Origin: Hyaloscypha bicolor E
Taxonomy: Eukaryota > Ascomycota > Leotiomycetes > Helotiales > Hyaloscyphaceae
Assembly: GCF_002865645.1 (NCBI RefSeq)
Contig: NW_020194667.1
Location: 310,001-374,000 of the forward strand
DNA length: 64,000 nt
Reading direction: 5' to 3'
The translations under genes and the position numbers were made by a program. This document shows, piece after piece, positions 11,216-21,361 of the stretch. A model generated the notes under the pieces. That model was not told the DNA's origin. It searched no databases and saw only the letters and a program-made list of their open reading frames with translations. Every line of letters starts with the position of its first letter. Positions within the stretch are counted from its first letter, which is position 1.

Positions 11216-12450
11216 ATGCCCAAAACGCTCATCACCGGCGCGAACTCCTTCGTCGCTGCCCAAATCATCGACCAGCTTATCGCCCTCGGCCACTTCGTCG
11301 TCGGTTCCGTCCGCTCCTCCCCAAAGGGCGACGAGATCCTAGCCACGCACCCTGAATACGCTGGCAAGATCTCGTTCGTGACCGTCTCTGATTATGCAAA
11401 GAAAGGCGTCTGGGAGGATATTATGAAGGAAGGGGAGTTTGATTACGTGATTCATGTTGCGGCGCCGTTGTTGGATGATCCAAGGTTGAGCGATTTTGAG
11501 AGGGACTTTTTGGCTCCCAGTGTTGATGGGTAAGTTTTTACCTTCAATTTTCGGAAAAGGGGATGAATTGACAAGAAGATAGGGCTCTAGAGCTACTGAA
11601 AAGTGCGAAGGAGTATGGCAAGAGTATTAAGGCTATTGCTGTCACTGGATCCGTCAACTCCATTACAACGGGAGATCCAAGCGATACCCGGGTCCTGACC
11701 AGTTCTGAATGGCTTCCTGTCCGTCTCCTCCGCTCCCCTCCCTTCTCGAACTCCTCTCACTTTCTCCAAACTAACAAACACAGCTCTCCATCTCAGACGC
11801 AATCGCCGCCAACCACCCATACATCTCCTACTGCGTCTCCAAGGCTGAAACTGAAAAGGCTATCTGGAAGTTCGTCGAAGAAGAGAAACCTGACTTCAGT
11901 GTTTCTGTTTTGTTGCCAGCGCTCATTTTTGGCCCTGCTATACAGCCTGTCAAAGATTTGAAGAAGATTAACTATTCGACGGATCGGTTTTATGACTTGT
12001 TCAGTGGTGGTCTCGAGGTGGTGCCTCCGACGAGCTTTCCGAGTTATGTAAGTGCTAACTTTTCGTCCTTTCTGATTGAATCGGAATCGCGTTGAGATGC
12101 GGTTGTACGGAATGGTAAGGGTAGAACAATGACTGATGGAGACATAGATCGACGTCCGCGATCTCGCCACAGCTCATATCAGAGCCTTGACAGTACCAGA
12201 AGCAGCGAATAAACGTTTCTTAGTAGGAGGCAAGATATTTTATTCTCAGCTGGCGGCCGATGCTCTGAAGACGGTTCCGGAATTGAAGGGGAGGTTACTG
12301 AAGGATAGTGTCGAAGTACCGAGAAAGGTTGTGTTCGGAGATGTGGAGGAGTGGAATGAGAAATTGGGGTTGAAGTTGAGGAGTGCCGAGGAGACGTTTG
12401 GTGATGCGGCGAGGAAGATTTTGGAGTTGGAGAAGAAGTTTGGTGCTTGA
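11216..12450 (+). CDS. NAD(P)-dependent reductase, GRE2 / dihydroflavonol-reductase-like extended SDR
   Basis: This is a cytosolic NADPH-dependent ketone or aldehyde reductase of the family containing yeast Gre2 (methylglyoxal reductase) and dihydroflavonol-4-reductase; the substrate is unknown. Four exons (11216-11529, 11583-11718, 11784-12047, 12148-12450) give 338 residues, all introns being GT-AG with clear branch sites. The N terminus LITGANSFVAAQI is the nucleotide-binding turn, and VIHVAAPLLDD is the usual following strand. The catalytic YxxxK is YCVSK, Tyr166 and Lys170. The C-terminal substrate domain runs to EKKFGA. Length and architecture are normal, and I see no lesion. Confidence 0.93.
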
Positions 12451-12479
12451 GTGGGAACCTTCTAGGAATGGTCCGGCGT

Positions 12480-12701
12480 TCAGATTTGGTTATTGAGAAA
12501 TGCTATAATGTCATCCACCCCCCCTGGTTCATTGATCCAGTGTCCTCCGTGTTCGTATTCTTTCCAGGTGACTTCAAATCCCAGGATATCTAAAGCTTGA
12601 GGGAAACCTCCTCCTTTCCGAACCGGAACGAGATCGTTATTCTTCAACTGCGATATAAAGACTGGAGGCTTAAATGCTGGTCCGTGAGAATGTTCCTCAA
12701 G
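12480..12701 (-). pseudogene. Orphan last exon of an acyl-protein thioesterase / carboxylesterase
   Basis: Seventy-three codons on the minus strand end at TGA 12480-12482. They match the C terminus of the APT1-like alpha/beta hydrolase family: PPVFISQLKNNDLVPVRKG, then FEVTWKEYEHGGHWINEP with the catalytic His in GGHW, then VDDIIAFL. The exon begins right after a splice-acceptor-like TTAG. Upstream I could not find the nucleophile GxSxG motif or the oxyanion region. A short open stretch near 12776-12890 (-) does not resemble the family. The gene therefore appears to be a truncated 3' remnant at the edge of the repeat-rich island. Confidence 0.65.
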
Positions 12702-13784
12702 CTAACGTTTCTTATTGGCTCTCGAAATTATGATATAATCAATAATGTTGGCAAAACATATCGGATTAGTTGCACGTCTCCTCTATCACATCCAGGATGA
12801 TTTCGGTTTTTTTCGCCGAAGCCGCCCAGAATACTTCAAAACGTTTCAATACCGCCTCTATTTCTGACTTGAACGAGCACGATAACATTCTACCACACCA
12901 AACACCCCTGTTAAGAGGACCCACTGTTACGTTTAATTAGGGGGGGGGGGGGGAGAGTTCAGCACATGCTCACATGTCCTCGCTTATTCTCGCTTCTGAA
13001 GCTGCCCCCTACTATACTCGTAACGCACGCTGCGCACGCTGACGCCCTGAAACTTCTCCGTTTACATAGGGGTAGGGTATTACAAGCACGTTACTGTTGA
13101 ATGAAATGAATGATTGACTTGGTAGAAAAACCCGTGATTGTTGTTTGATGCGGTCAGCATATAAGTAGGAGGCGCAAAAAGGAAAATGAAACAAGCAACT
13201 ATGATTGAGTTTGAAAATGCAAGATTGACCCCCGCATTGTTCAGTGATCGACCAACCACAGACTAAGAGAGAGTAAACAGTGGGAAACGTTAAAATCCCT
13301 GATTCAGCCCGTTTCCCCGCACTTCTGCGGAGGTACTGTATACCTTAGCTAAGTTAATCTGGGAATAGCGTTAAGAAGAATTATGTGAGTACGTGGCCGA
13401 CGCTAAACCGCTCTGGGGCGGCGCTTGGCAGCGTCTTGCTAGTGCACACGGCAATCGGCCTACCAAGCGGCACACCAGGGCTCAGGCCGGCGGGGTAAGT
13501 TTTCCCTTTCACTTCGTTTCAGGGCATTAATAGCATCAAGATAGTCTCTATACGTGATCCTTACGAGAAGGTCGTCATGGCGCTTGTTGCCATCTTGCCT
13601 AGCTCTCGTGTGGTGAGATTAGTTCTAATAAGCCCCGTTATCGCCCACACAATGTTCATAGGTTACTTCGTCCCGAGATGGCGCATCTTCCAGCTTCCAA
13701 ATTCTTAGTAACGGCGATTTAACCTGTATTTGACGATCGAACCCCAGAGGTGGGGCACGATGGCTGCCACAAACAAGCCTGCAG
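12702..13784. other. Gene-poor junction with poly-G tract and dispersed repeat copy
   Basis: It contains a run of 14 G at 12940-12953 and the first copy of a dispersed repeat at about 13388-13527. There is no supported gene. It separates the thioesterase remnant from the NACHT gene 3' end. Confidence 0.5.
13388..13527. repeat. Dispersed repeat, copy A (left of NACHT gene)
   Basis: This stretch aligns with 20318-20434 in the same orientation. Shared landmarks in order are GAGTACGTG, CTAAACC, GGC(G)CTTGGCA, TGCTTGCT-like, GTGCACA and CACCAAGG-like, then a perfect 29-bp stretch (13498-13526 matching 20405-20433) ending CGTTTCAGGGCA. The middle is diverged, with small gaps. Confidence 0.75.
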
Positions 13785-16700
13785 TTAAATCCCAGTCAGT
13801 ACGTGTGTGCAAATTGGTAGTGTCGGAGATTTTGACCCACCAAGTCCGAACGTCATAATATGGCTGGTATTGATCGACATGAACCAGGTGTTAAGTCGCC
13901 ATGAACGGGTTTCCGTTAGCTCCGATGATGATCCCCTCGTAAAAGCCGGCTCCGCGTTACGTTCCCAGCTATGCTCCTCCTGTGTCGTCCCCTCTTCTGT
14001 TCGCCCTTGCTGCTTCATATTCCTATCAATTAGTCCAAGGAGAGATTCCTTATTATCAAAATCCAAATATTCCACGAATTCTCGAAATGAGATGCCGCCC
14101 ACTTTGGTAAAGAGAGGGTGTACAGGAACAACCATCCAGCGGCGGTATGCGAGTACCGTTTTACCATTTCTCCTCACCCTCATTTCAAGATCCCTCTGGC
14201 GGTGTGGGCTGGCAGATAACCACAATGATGGATCTGCACCATATTCGAGAAATTTTTCAAAAGCCTTGCCAACCAATTCCTTGCCTTCCAAACTCCCATT
14301 GTCTTCTAAGTATAGGGCGACCAAAAGCACAAAGTCCTCCCAGAACGTCCGATCGTTGTCTGTCCACATGTCGGGTTCTGTGATAGAAGTATGTATGACT
14401 GTCTGGGGAGACAACCCTCGCTCGAGAAGCGATTCAAGAATTTGCGTAGACGTTCCGGGACAGTTAGTCACAAGGCGGCTTTCCACGATGGAAACTAAGA
14501 CCGCCGTTTCGAAATCTGTATTCAGAATACTTTGGTCGTGGAGAATTTTCCAAGCGACATATTCTTCCAGCCCAACTACCGCTGAGATATGAAATGGAGA
14601 GATAACATAAAAGGAACGAGTCACATGTGGGTCTGGCTCGCGATATCGAATGGTAAAGGAAGGGAAATAGCTTGCACCGCCGCTAACGGTCGGAATCTCG
14701 CCCTCTATGGTGATGCCCTTGACAGGGTTAGGAGTCACATCAGGACCCCCATGCTCAATTAGCACAGACCCCAGCGACTCCAAGAAGGAATATGGCGCAC
14801 AATCAACTCTGAACTTCGTCCGCATTATGATTATGCGTGACACCACCCAGCTGCAGTGGCACCGATTGAGTGTGCCGGACGTATAGGCCTCCGCTCGTAG
14901 CTCCGCAATCAGTAACCGGGAGACGGCATCTACAGCCTCGAAGTTTTGAAGGTGGCAGGCCATTTCATCCCGGACCTCTCTGCTCTCGAGAAATTCCGGA
15001 ATAGATCGGTGAATATGTTTGACCGAGCCATTGATTGCCTCGACAAGGCCTTTCGTGCTGCCAGTGAGAGTCTTTCGTGCTTGGCCTATGCGGCTTTTTT
15101 TGGCATCGGGGCTCATGCTGGCGTACGGGAATGGTGTTTGAAGAGCGAACTCGGGGTCTTTAGCATAGTCTCCAAGAAAAGAATATGCGAATAAGGATAG
15201 ATCTGGGGAGTTCCTTGAGCTAGAATCGAGTGCTTCAAGCATCGCAAATGTTTTGTAGGCTGTAGTGCGTGCAGATTTGCTCACTGTGTTGAGGAGATAC
15301 CGGAAAAGATCTTCCAGTTCGTCGGGTAGTGTGTCAATCTCTCTCTTGAGGATGGAAAGATCCCGGGTCTCTTCCAGACGCTCGCGAAGTGATTTTACCA
15401 CTAGGACAACCCATAGGAAGATCCCACTAGCCTTGGTAAGAATGGTGTCGACTAAGTCGGAAGCAACTTTGTCGTCAAGGCGCCCTAACTTATTTCGAAT
15501 GTACCGCTTCATATCCCCCCCTGTGAGATCTTGAAGGCGGAGTCTCCTGTCGGCTGACAAAGAGTTCAGGAACACATTATATTCCCTGCTTGAGGCGCAT
15601 ATCTTCACGTCGTTCGGTGCGGCCTCAGTCCATCCACAAAGCAGGTCAACCATAGCTTTGTAATCTTCTTGACGAGTCTCTTCGTATTCATCGAGCCCAT
15701 CAATAAAGAAGCAGAAACAATGCTTCTCATATAGGTTACGGTATTCGATAAGTCGACGGAACGCTTCGCGAATCTCGCTGTTTCGAAGATGAAGGTCAAC
15801 CCCCATCTGTGTGAATGACGTCGACACCTTGTTCCACTGGTCCGGCAAGACTCTGGGAATGAGTTCGGGACAATTGCGGAGCGCATCGTGAAGGAGACAT
15901 CGGAAAAGACCGCTGACGGACCTTTGAAGTTCAGATCCAGGCTTCCAGAAGAAGAATTTGGCAAAAACCAGCTTCCTTTGGCCTAGAACCTAATATCAGA
16001 ACGCTAGGCCACGTGGTAGAAATGTGATACAGACTAACAAGAACAAATCAATCGAGGACGGAATACGTACCTGCCCACTTCTGTAGCTCGGCCGTAACGC
16101 GTCTATGATCACAAAGAAACTTCATCAGGGTTGACTTTCCAGACCCCAGTTTCCCAGAGATGTGAAAGATACCGTTTCCGGCTGATAGCCAATGCAGGAA
16201 TGGCTCTCTAATCGAATAGTCATGTTCAATGTCTCTGAATCTGGCCTTATCATTGAGCTTGCCGACTGGCCTCGCGTCACCATCCACATGGTCGTCGTAA
16301 GCTTCGTCGAAAATCCACTTAAAGGTCTCAAAGTGAGCAAGCTCGACGTCTTCAAACCTCCCATGCATGTCGCTGAATGCTAAGGCTGTGAGGATTTGTT
16401 CCCGTTTGGTCGCCTCAGAAGCTATTCCCAAGAGATCCCGTAGTAGGTTTTGGAACTCGGGGCTCATAGAAGTCACGGTGACTCCTTGACGAAGTTCGCT
16501 AACGTGTTTCTGAAGTATTTCAAGTCTAGCGACGTCTCCTTCTGCGCCTTGTGCCAGAGCTTCTAGTCTTGCTTTCGTGTCGGATCTATCATTCCATTAG
16601 ACTTCATAAATGTCGAGATTGGGGGAGCTGAAAACCTCATGAGAAAGTTGAGCTGCAACTCGAGCTGGCTACGGCAGTTCTGCAGCCGCTGCCCTAGCTC

Positions 16701-17060
16701 TTTCATCTCCCTGTCGTTCCACATGGTTTTAATGGCTGACCAGACACTTTGACGTTTCGACTTAGGAATTTTCGGTTTGATCTTCTCCAAAAGATCGAGG
16801 ATCTGGCCCGATAAGATCCGGCATTCTGCCGCGAGACGACACAGAGCCTGCTCGTCATCGGTCGGCTGTCCAGTTCTTGGGGGGTCCAGTCTCAAGGAGA
16901 GAGCTTTCACTTCAGACACAACGAACTCTATGTTCTGGTTCTCTAAGCTCGTCCCCGAGGCGGAACGATGGATGTCACTGGCGGCATCGACAAGCTTAGT
17001 GCTGTAGTCAATAAACTGAACAATTGCCGAGGCGAGGCTGACCGCTGTCATTGGGTCCAT
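13785..17060 (-). CDS. NACHT-domain STAND NTPase (fungal NLR-like)
   Basis: This is a signal-transducing P-loop ATPase of the fungal STAND class, whose members act in non-self recognition and programmed cell death. Three exons (17060-16636, 16585-16071, 15982-13785) give 1,045 residues. Introns are 50 bp (branch CTAAT) and 88 bp. Residues 1-142 match the fungal STAND N-terminal helical domain (MDPMTAVSLASAIVQFIDYS). The Walker A GKLGSGKST is at about 286-294 and the Walker B FFIDGLDE at about 405-412. A helical region typical of NACHT proteins follows (DLTGGDMKRYIRNKL, GIFLWVVLVVKSL, HRSIPEFLESREV). The C terminus shows no WD40, ankyrin or TPR repeats, so a sensor region is absent or unrecognised. 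The gene sits between two copies of a dispersed repeat and beside a RIP-mutated transposon, yet keeps an intact frame. Confidence 0.9.
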
Positions 17061-17265
17061 ATTTAATCCGGTGCGACCTCTGGGGGCCGGAGGTGTTAGT
17101 CATTTGACAAGAGGTACGAGGCCTTTGAAGTGGGATGCGAGGAAAGGAATTTGCGCTTGTCTGGGATGTGTTGGACCGCAGGTTGGGCCGCTTAGCGCCT
17201 GTCACGTGTCGGGCGCTGCATGGCTAAGCACAATGCCGTTCCATTTCCAGGGGATCACGTGGGTA
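17061..17265. promoter_or_regulatory. NACHT gene upstream region, up to the transposon
   Basis: Only about 205 bp lie between the NACHT start codon and the transposon end. It is GC-balanced, unlike the element. Two CACGTG-type sites occur (GTCACGTGTC near 17201, ATCACGTGGG near 17255), possible bHLH sites. Confidence 0.35.
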
Positions 17266-17290
17266 CTCGATATCCCGCTTAAATGCACGC
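17266..17290 (+). repeat. Left terminal inverted repeat of the pogo-type element
   Basis: This pairs with 20295-20319 in inverted orientation with about one mismatch in 25, and the preceding TA matches the TA after the right end. Confidence 0.85.
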
Positions 17291-18364
17291 ACACCACACC
17301 AAATTTTTTCCTCACTCTCTCCTACTTCTAAATTAAATTATTAATTAACCACAAGACCAATTAGCTTGAAATCAAAAATAGAGATAGACTAATAGCTAAT
17401 AAATAATATCCCAAATTAATTAGATCCCTTCTCAAAAATTATACGTGGTTTTATCACATGCCCCCGGGAGCTCTGTTTTACCGGTATTTCTGGCCCCCCC
17501 TTATTAATATTACTACTAATAAAGGAAACAACCTTCTTTTTAATAACTAGTGCCTTTCTAGGTTTCGCAGGAGTCTTAGTTCTTACTAGAAGAGCCTTTG
17601 AAACCTTCTTTTCCCCTGCTTTCTTCTTTTTTTAAGCTTGTAATTAAGCCTTCTCCTTAATTCTCACTTTATTAATATTCCCCGCCCTTATAGCCGCCTG
17701 CAAAGCGTTCGCTGCCTTCTTAGTATTCTCTTTTTACTTTTTAAGAACTTGAGTAGCCTTTTTAGTATTAATTCGTTCTCGTTCTAACTTTATAAAAGCT
17801 TCTTTTTTAGTAAAAAGCTCCTATACTTATTAAATGTTCTTTACTAAGAAAAATATAAGCTTTATATACTCCTCTCCCAAGATATTTAGCCGCTTCCTAT
17901 AAGACTTGCTCTTTTTTTTATTCTTTAATACCTTAATTAACTCTTCCTTTATATATCTATTAAATATAGCTTATATAATAAGCTCTTTATTAGCTTTAAA
18001 ATGCTTTTCAAGTTTTGCTTAGGACGGATTTTTGCGAAAATTAGCTTAGAAGTATTAAATTAATTTCGCAGATTATAGAGTCTTTAATTATTAAATTAAT
18101 AAAAGAATAGGTTAAATAGCTACTAGAGAAATAATTAGATAAGTAATAATCTTAAGAATAAGTACAGGATTATATAACTAAATACTAGGCTTTATAAATG
18201 CCTTCTAAATATTTTCTATTATAAAAGAAGTATTCTAAGTAAGACGAAATAGCTTTAGGAATTATTTCTTTTTTATTAATATATAGCTAAGGCTAGTATA
18301 TTAAATAATTTAATTAATTATAATTATTAGCTAGTAATTAAATTAAATTAAGTCAGAATTATAG

Positions 18365-18417
18365 TAATTAAATTATAATTAATTATTTACTTAATTTAAT
18401 TAAATATAATTAATTAC
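18365..18417 (+). repeat. 53-bp perfect direct repeat, copy 1 (inside the transposon)
   Basis: This is identical to 18851-18903. It starts TAATTAAATTATAATTAATT and ends TTAATTAC. The copies are 486 bp apart in an AT-only context and probably mark a nested insertion or internal duplication. Confidence 0.8.
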
Positions 18418-18850
18418 TAGATTATATATTATTATATATAATTATAATAATAATATAAGTATTATAGTATAAAAGTAAAGCGTATTTTGCCCTAATTTAG
18501 ATATTACTTTATTATTATAGGCTTAATAGCTAGTATTTTATCTTTACTTACTTTACTTATCTTTATAAATAAGTACTATAATAAGGGCTTTAACTTCTCT
18601 AGTTATAGGAGTATGGTTATATAATATCTAGAGTAAATAATTCACATATATATTATCTTACTTTTCTTTTCTTTTCTTTAGAAATTAATTAATCTTTACT
18701 TTTTTTATACTTTAGTTATATATTATTTAAAGAAAAAAAAGAGAATTTATTACTTATATAACTTTTATATAGATTTCACGTAATAATTAGAAATAATTAA
18801 CTATATTTAATTATAATTTTTCTAATAATTAATTTTTTTTTAAAAGTTAA

Positions 18851-18903
18851 TAATTAAATTATAATTAATTATTTACTTAATTTAATTAAATATAATTAAT
18901 TAC
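18851..18903 (+). repeat. 53-bp perfect direct repeat, copy 2
   Basis: Identical to 18365-18417. It is followed after a few bases by an AGCCAAGGCT motif resembling AGCTAAGGCT near 18290, left of copy 1. Confidence 0.8.
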
Positions 18904-20294
18904 CTTAATTATTTTTTTAATATATTAGCCAAGGCTCTAGACTTATTATTTATTTAGTTCTTTCGAGTATATAAGTAATAAAAGGCTAAAAAGAACTATA
19001 TTAAGAAATTAAAGTTAATATATTAAATAAGGAAATAAAACGAGAAGAATAATATAAAGGTTCTAGTATTTATTAATAAATACCATATTAATATAACTTA
19101 AATAGCTATTAATAATTAAAAGACGCTTTATATAAGGAGAAAAGGGTTATATAGCTAGTTTAAAGACTTTAGTAAGCTATTAAAATCCCTATATATTACT
19201 ATTCTATTTATTACTTAATATATTAAAAAAGAAGTTATCTTACTTTTATAAATCTTATATTTAGGTATTTTATAAGTTAAATAATCTGCTAGTATATAAT
19301 AAAGTTATAGGAACCCTTTTACTAATTATAGAAATATATACTAAATAAGTAATAAACTCTCGATTTCCGTTATAAATAGCTTATATAACTCTTTCTAATT
19401 TATATACTTTCTTAGATATAATTCTCTTTATTACCCATATTACCCTAATTAAGAAGCCCTTTTTATTCTAATTATATATATTATTAGTATAGTAGGGATT
19501 TTATTTCCTGGTTATATAGTTCTATTATATAACCTCCGGATATTTATATAGTCCGCAACCCGCTTATATATTACTCCTCTTTTCTTCTTAGTTTAGAAAT
19601 TAACTAACCTTTACTCTCTAATTCCACGTCTCACTCGTATACTATAATCCCACGCTATAGAAGCCTATTCTACTATCTATATTACTCCGTATTTTATATT
19701 CCTATTATATTAGTAGTAATATTATTATATTTAATTACCTAAAATAATTAAAATAAAATATATATTAGTAAGTAATTCTCGTAAAATATAAGAAAGAAAT
19801 ATAAAAGAGTACTTAACTAAATTAAAGAATAGTTTATAAGTAAGGCTATATTTGCCCTTAATATATTAATTCTCAATATTATATAAATATAAGCTTTTTA
19901 GCTTGCTTTAGTACTATTGGCAAAATTAAGAGACCTAGTTCTTCTCTATAGTATATCTAATTATTTCCTCTACAAAGTTCTTAACTATTTGACTGGTTAG
20001 AGGAATCCTATACTCGGTAAGATAATTAATTTAATTAATTAGAATACGTTCTTGGGCATTAGTAAGGTATTAGCGGAGCTGGGACTGGAATTCCGCTCGC
20101 GAGGTAATTAGCCCTCTGGCGTACCGAGAGAGTATAGATTGCGTTAATCCATACTTTCTGGCTATTGCAGCGTAATCAAGAGCTTCAGAGCTTTCGATTT
20201 CGGCCAGAGCCTTCCGCATATCTTCTTCGTTAACCATTTTGTGGGTGTTTAAAGAGAGGGGGTGATTTTTTTGGGAGGCGTGCATTTGGGTGGG

Positions 20295-20319
20295 GCGTGC
20301 ATTTAAGCGGGAAATCGAG
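20295..20319 (-). repeat. Right terminal inverted repeat of the pogo-type element
   Basis: This is the inverted partner of 17266-17290 and is followed by TA at 20320-20321. A second GGCGTGCATTT occurs just inside, giving a short subterminal duplication. Confidence 0.85.
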
Positions 20320-20434
20320 TACGTGCCCAAAAACTAAACCATTTTGGGAAGGCTTGGCAAATGCTTGCTGTGCACAGCGCAATCCGTCCACCAAGGCGTT
20401 GGATAGTTTTCCCTTTCACTTCGTTTCAGGGCAC
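20318..20434. repeat. Dispersed repeat, copy B (right of transposon)
   Basis: Same family and orientation as 13388-13527, with 29 bp perfectly shared at 20405-20433. It begins exactly at the transposon's right TA, so the transposon probably inserted into or beside this repeat. Confidence 0.75.
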
Positions 20435-21207
20435 TCTAAGGTATATTTGCGCGGGCTAGGAAGGTTAGGGTTTGTCCCGAGGAGTTCCGGGTTAGGAAGC
20501 GGCTAGAGCCCCCGTGTCACGAGTCGCTTAGACTAATGGACGCGCATGCAGGGAAATAGCTTTACCGCATGGGTGAACAGACCAAAAGGTACAATAATAA
20601 GGTTGGAAGCCTTATTAGCTATTCTACTATATGAGAGCACAGTGCGCATCACGTGACTAACCGCGCACGTGATACACACTGTGACACCCCGCATTGGAAT
20701 ATATTAGGGTGTATAGGGTTAGCATATGCTCCGCACATGCTAGAGGCGATAACGACAGTGACAGTAATAGCAAGGTATGTCTAACTTATTTATGTGCTTC
20801 TTAGTAGTAAAAGTCGAGTATATGCTAGGAGCATGCCTGACGGGCCGTTAGGTTGAGGACGGAGAAGAAGAAGCGAGGAGTAGTGTTCCTTTAGTAACAC
20901 AAGTATTTATTATATCTTAAGGCCGAGCATATGCAAAAACCTGATTGATTCTAGGGAAAATACAAGGGTATTTGCGCTAATTGATAGTAGGGGACGGCTT
21001 AAGGGATAGTAGGGCTTAGCTTCTGGCTCTCTAAAAACGAAGTTTTAAAGCAATGACTTTTCTTTCTTTTTCTCGATGAAAAAATGGAAAAGGTTCTCCG
21101 GCTTTTCAGCATTATTGTATGCTATTCCTCCGATATTTCGTTTTTTTTTTTTTGGTGCTGCAATGCTATAAAGTCAAAGTAGTGACTCGCCTTCGAGTGG
21201 CCTTTGT
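20435..21207. other. Gene-poor relic region
   Basis: No coding frame is supported. TGTGACACCCCGCATTGG near 20683 looks like the start of a retrotransposon LTR, but I could not find a matching end or target duplication. Confidence 0.4.
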
Positions 21208-21208
21208 A

Positions 21209-21360
21209 CGAAAGGGGGTCTCAAGAAGTCAAGAACCACCCCCTAGTTTGCCATCGCCGTTCGAGGGAAATTATGGGGCAATGGCCAATATCCTATGTTT
21301 TTGGTTGGCCTGAGCGTCTTACCGCCTTGCAAGGGCTTGACTTCCTGAGACCCCCTTTCG
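21209..21360. mobile_element. MITE-like element with 25-bp inverted repeats and TA duplication
   Basis: The left arm CGAAAGGGGGTCTCAAGAAG (21209 onward) pairs with the right arm ending CTGAGACCCCCTTTCG (21360). The two 25-bp arms differ at one base and are separated by about 102 bp. TA flanks both sides (21207-21208 and 21361-21362). Size (152 bp), non-coding content and TA duplication fit a Tc1/mariner-class MITE. The first bases, CGAAAGG, are shared with the MITE at 45433. Confidence 0.8.
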
Positions 21361-21361
21361 T

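Larger units (their letters stand above)
17266..20319 (-). mobile_element. RIP-degraded pogo/Fot1-type DNA transposon with TIRs and TA duplication
   Basis: The ends are inverted copies: CTCGATATCCCGCTTAAATG at 17266 onward and, read inverted, CTCGATTTCCCGCTTAAATG ending at 20319, with similarity continuing inward. Both are flanked by TA (17264-17265 and 20320-20321), the pogo/Tc1-mariner target. The minus strand carries a transposase relic. Its N-terminal CENP-B/psq-type helix-turn-helix (MVNEEDMRKALAEIESSEAL, IARKYGLTQSILSRYARG) lies near 20235-20070. This continues into a broken frame where expected Trp codons read as TAG or TAA (around 19940-20060). A Lys/Arg/Ala-rich C-terminal relic lies near 17900-17500. 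Most of 17340-20060 is strongly AT-rich with no long frame. At 3.05 kb it exceeds the usual 1.8-2 kb, consistent with a nested insertion. Confidence 0.88.

Noticed and set aside
963..12450. Secondary-metabolite cluster (desaturase, monooxygenase, reductase)
   Set aside because: No backbone enzyme, transporter or regulator lies among them, and a telomere-type gene intervenes.
17340..20060. AT-rich block as a centromere or mitochondrial insertion
   Set aside because: Transposase relics at both ends, TIRs and a TA duplication explain it as one RIP-mutated element.
20683..20900. Possible solo LTR starting TGTGACACCCCG
   Set aside because: No matching CA end with a target-site duplication could be found.
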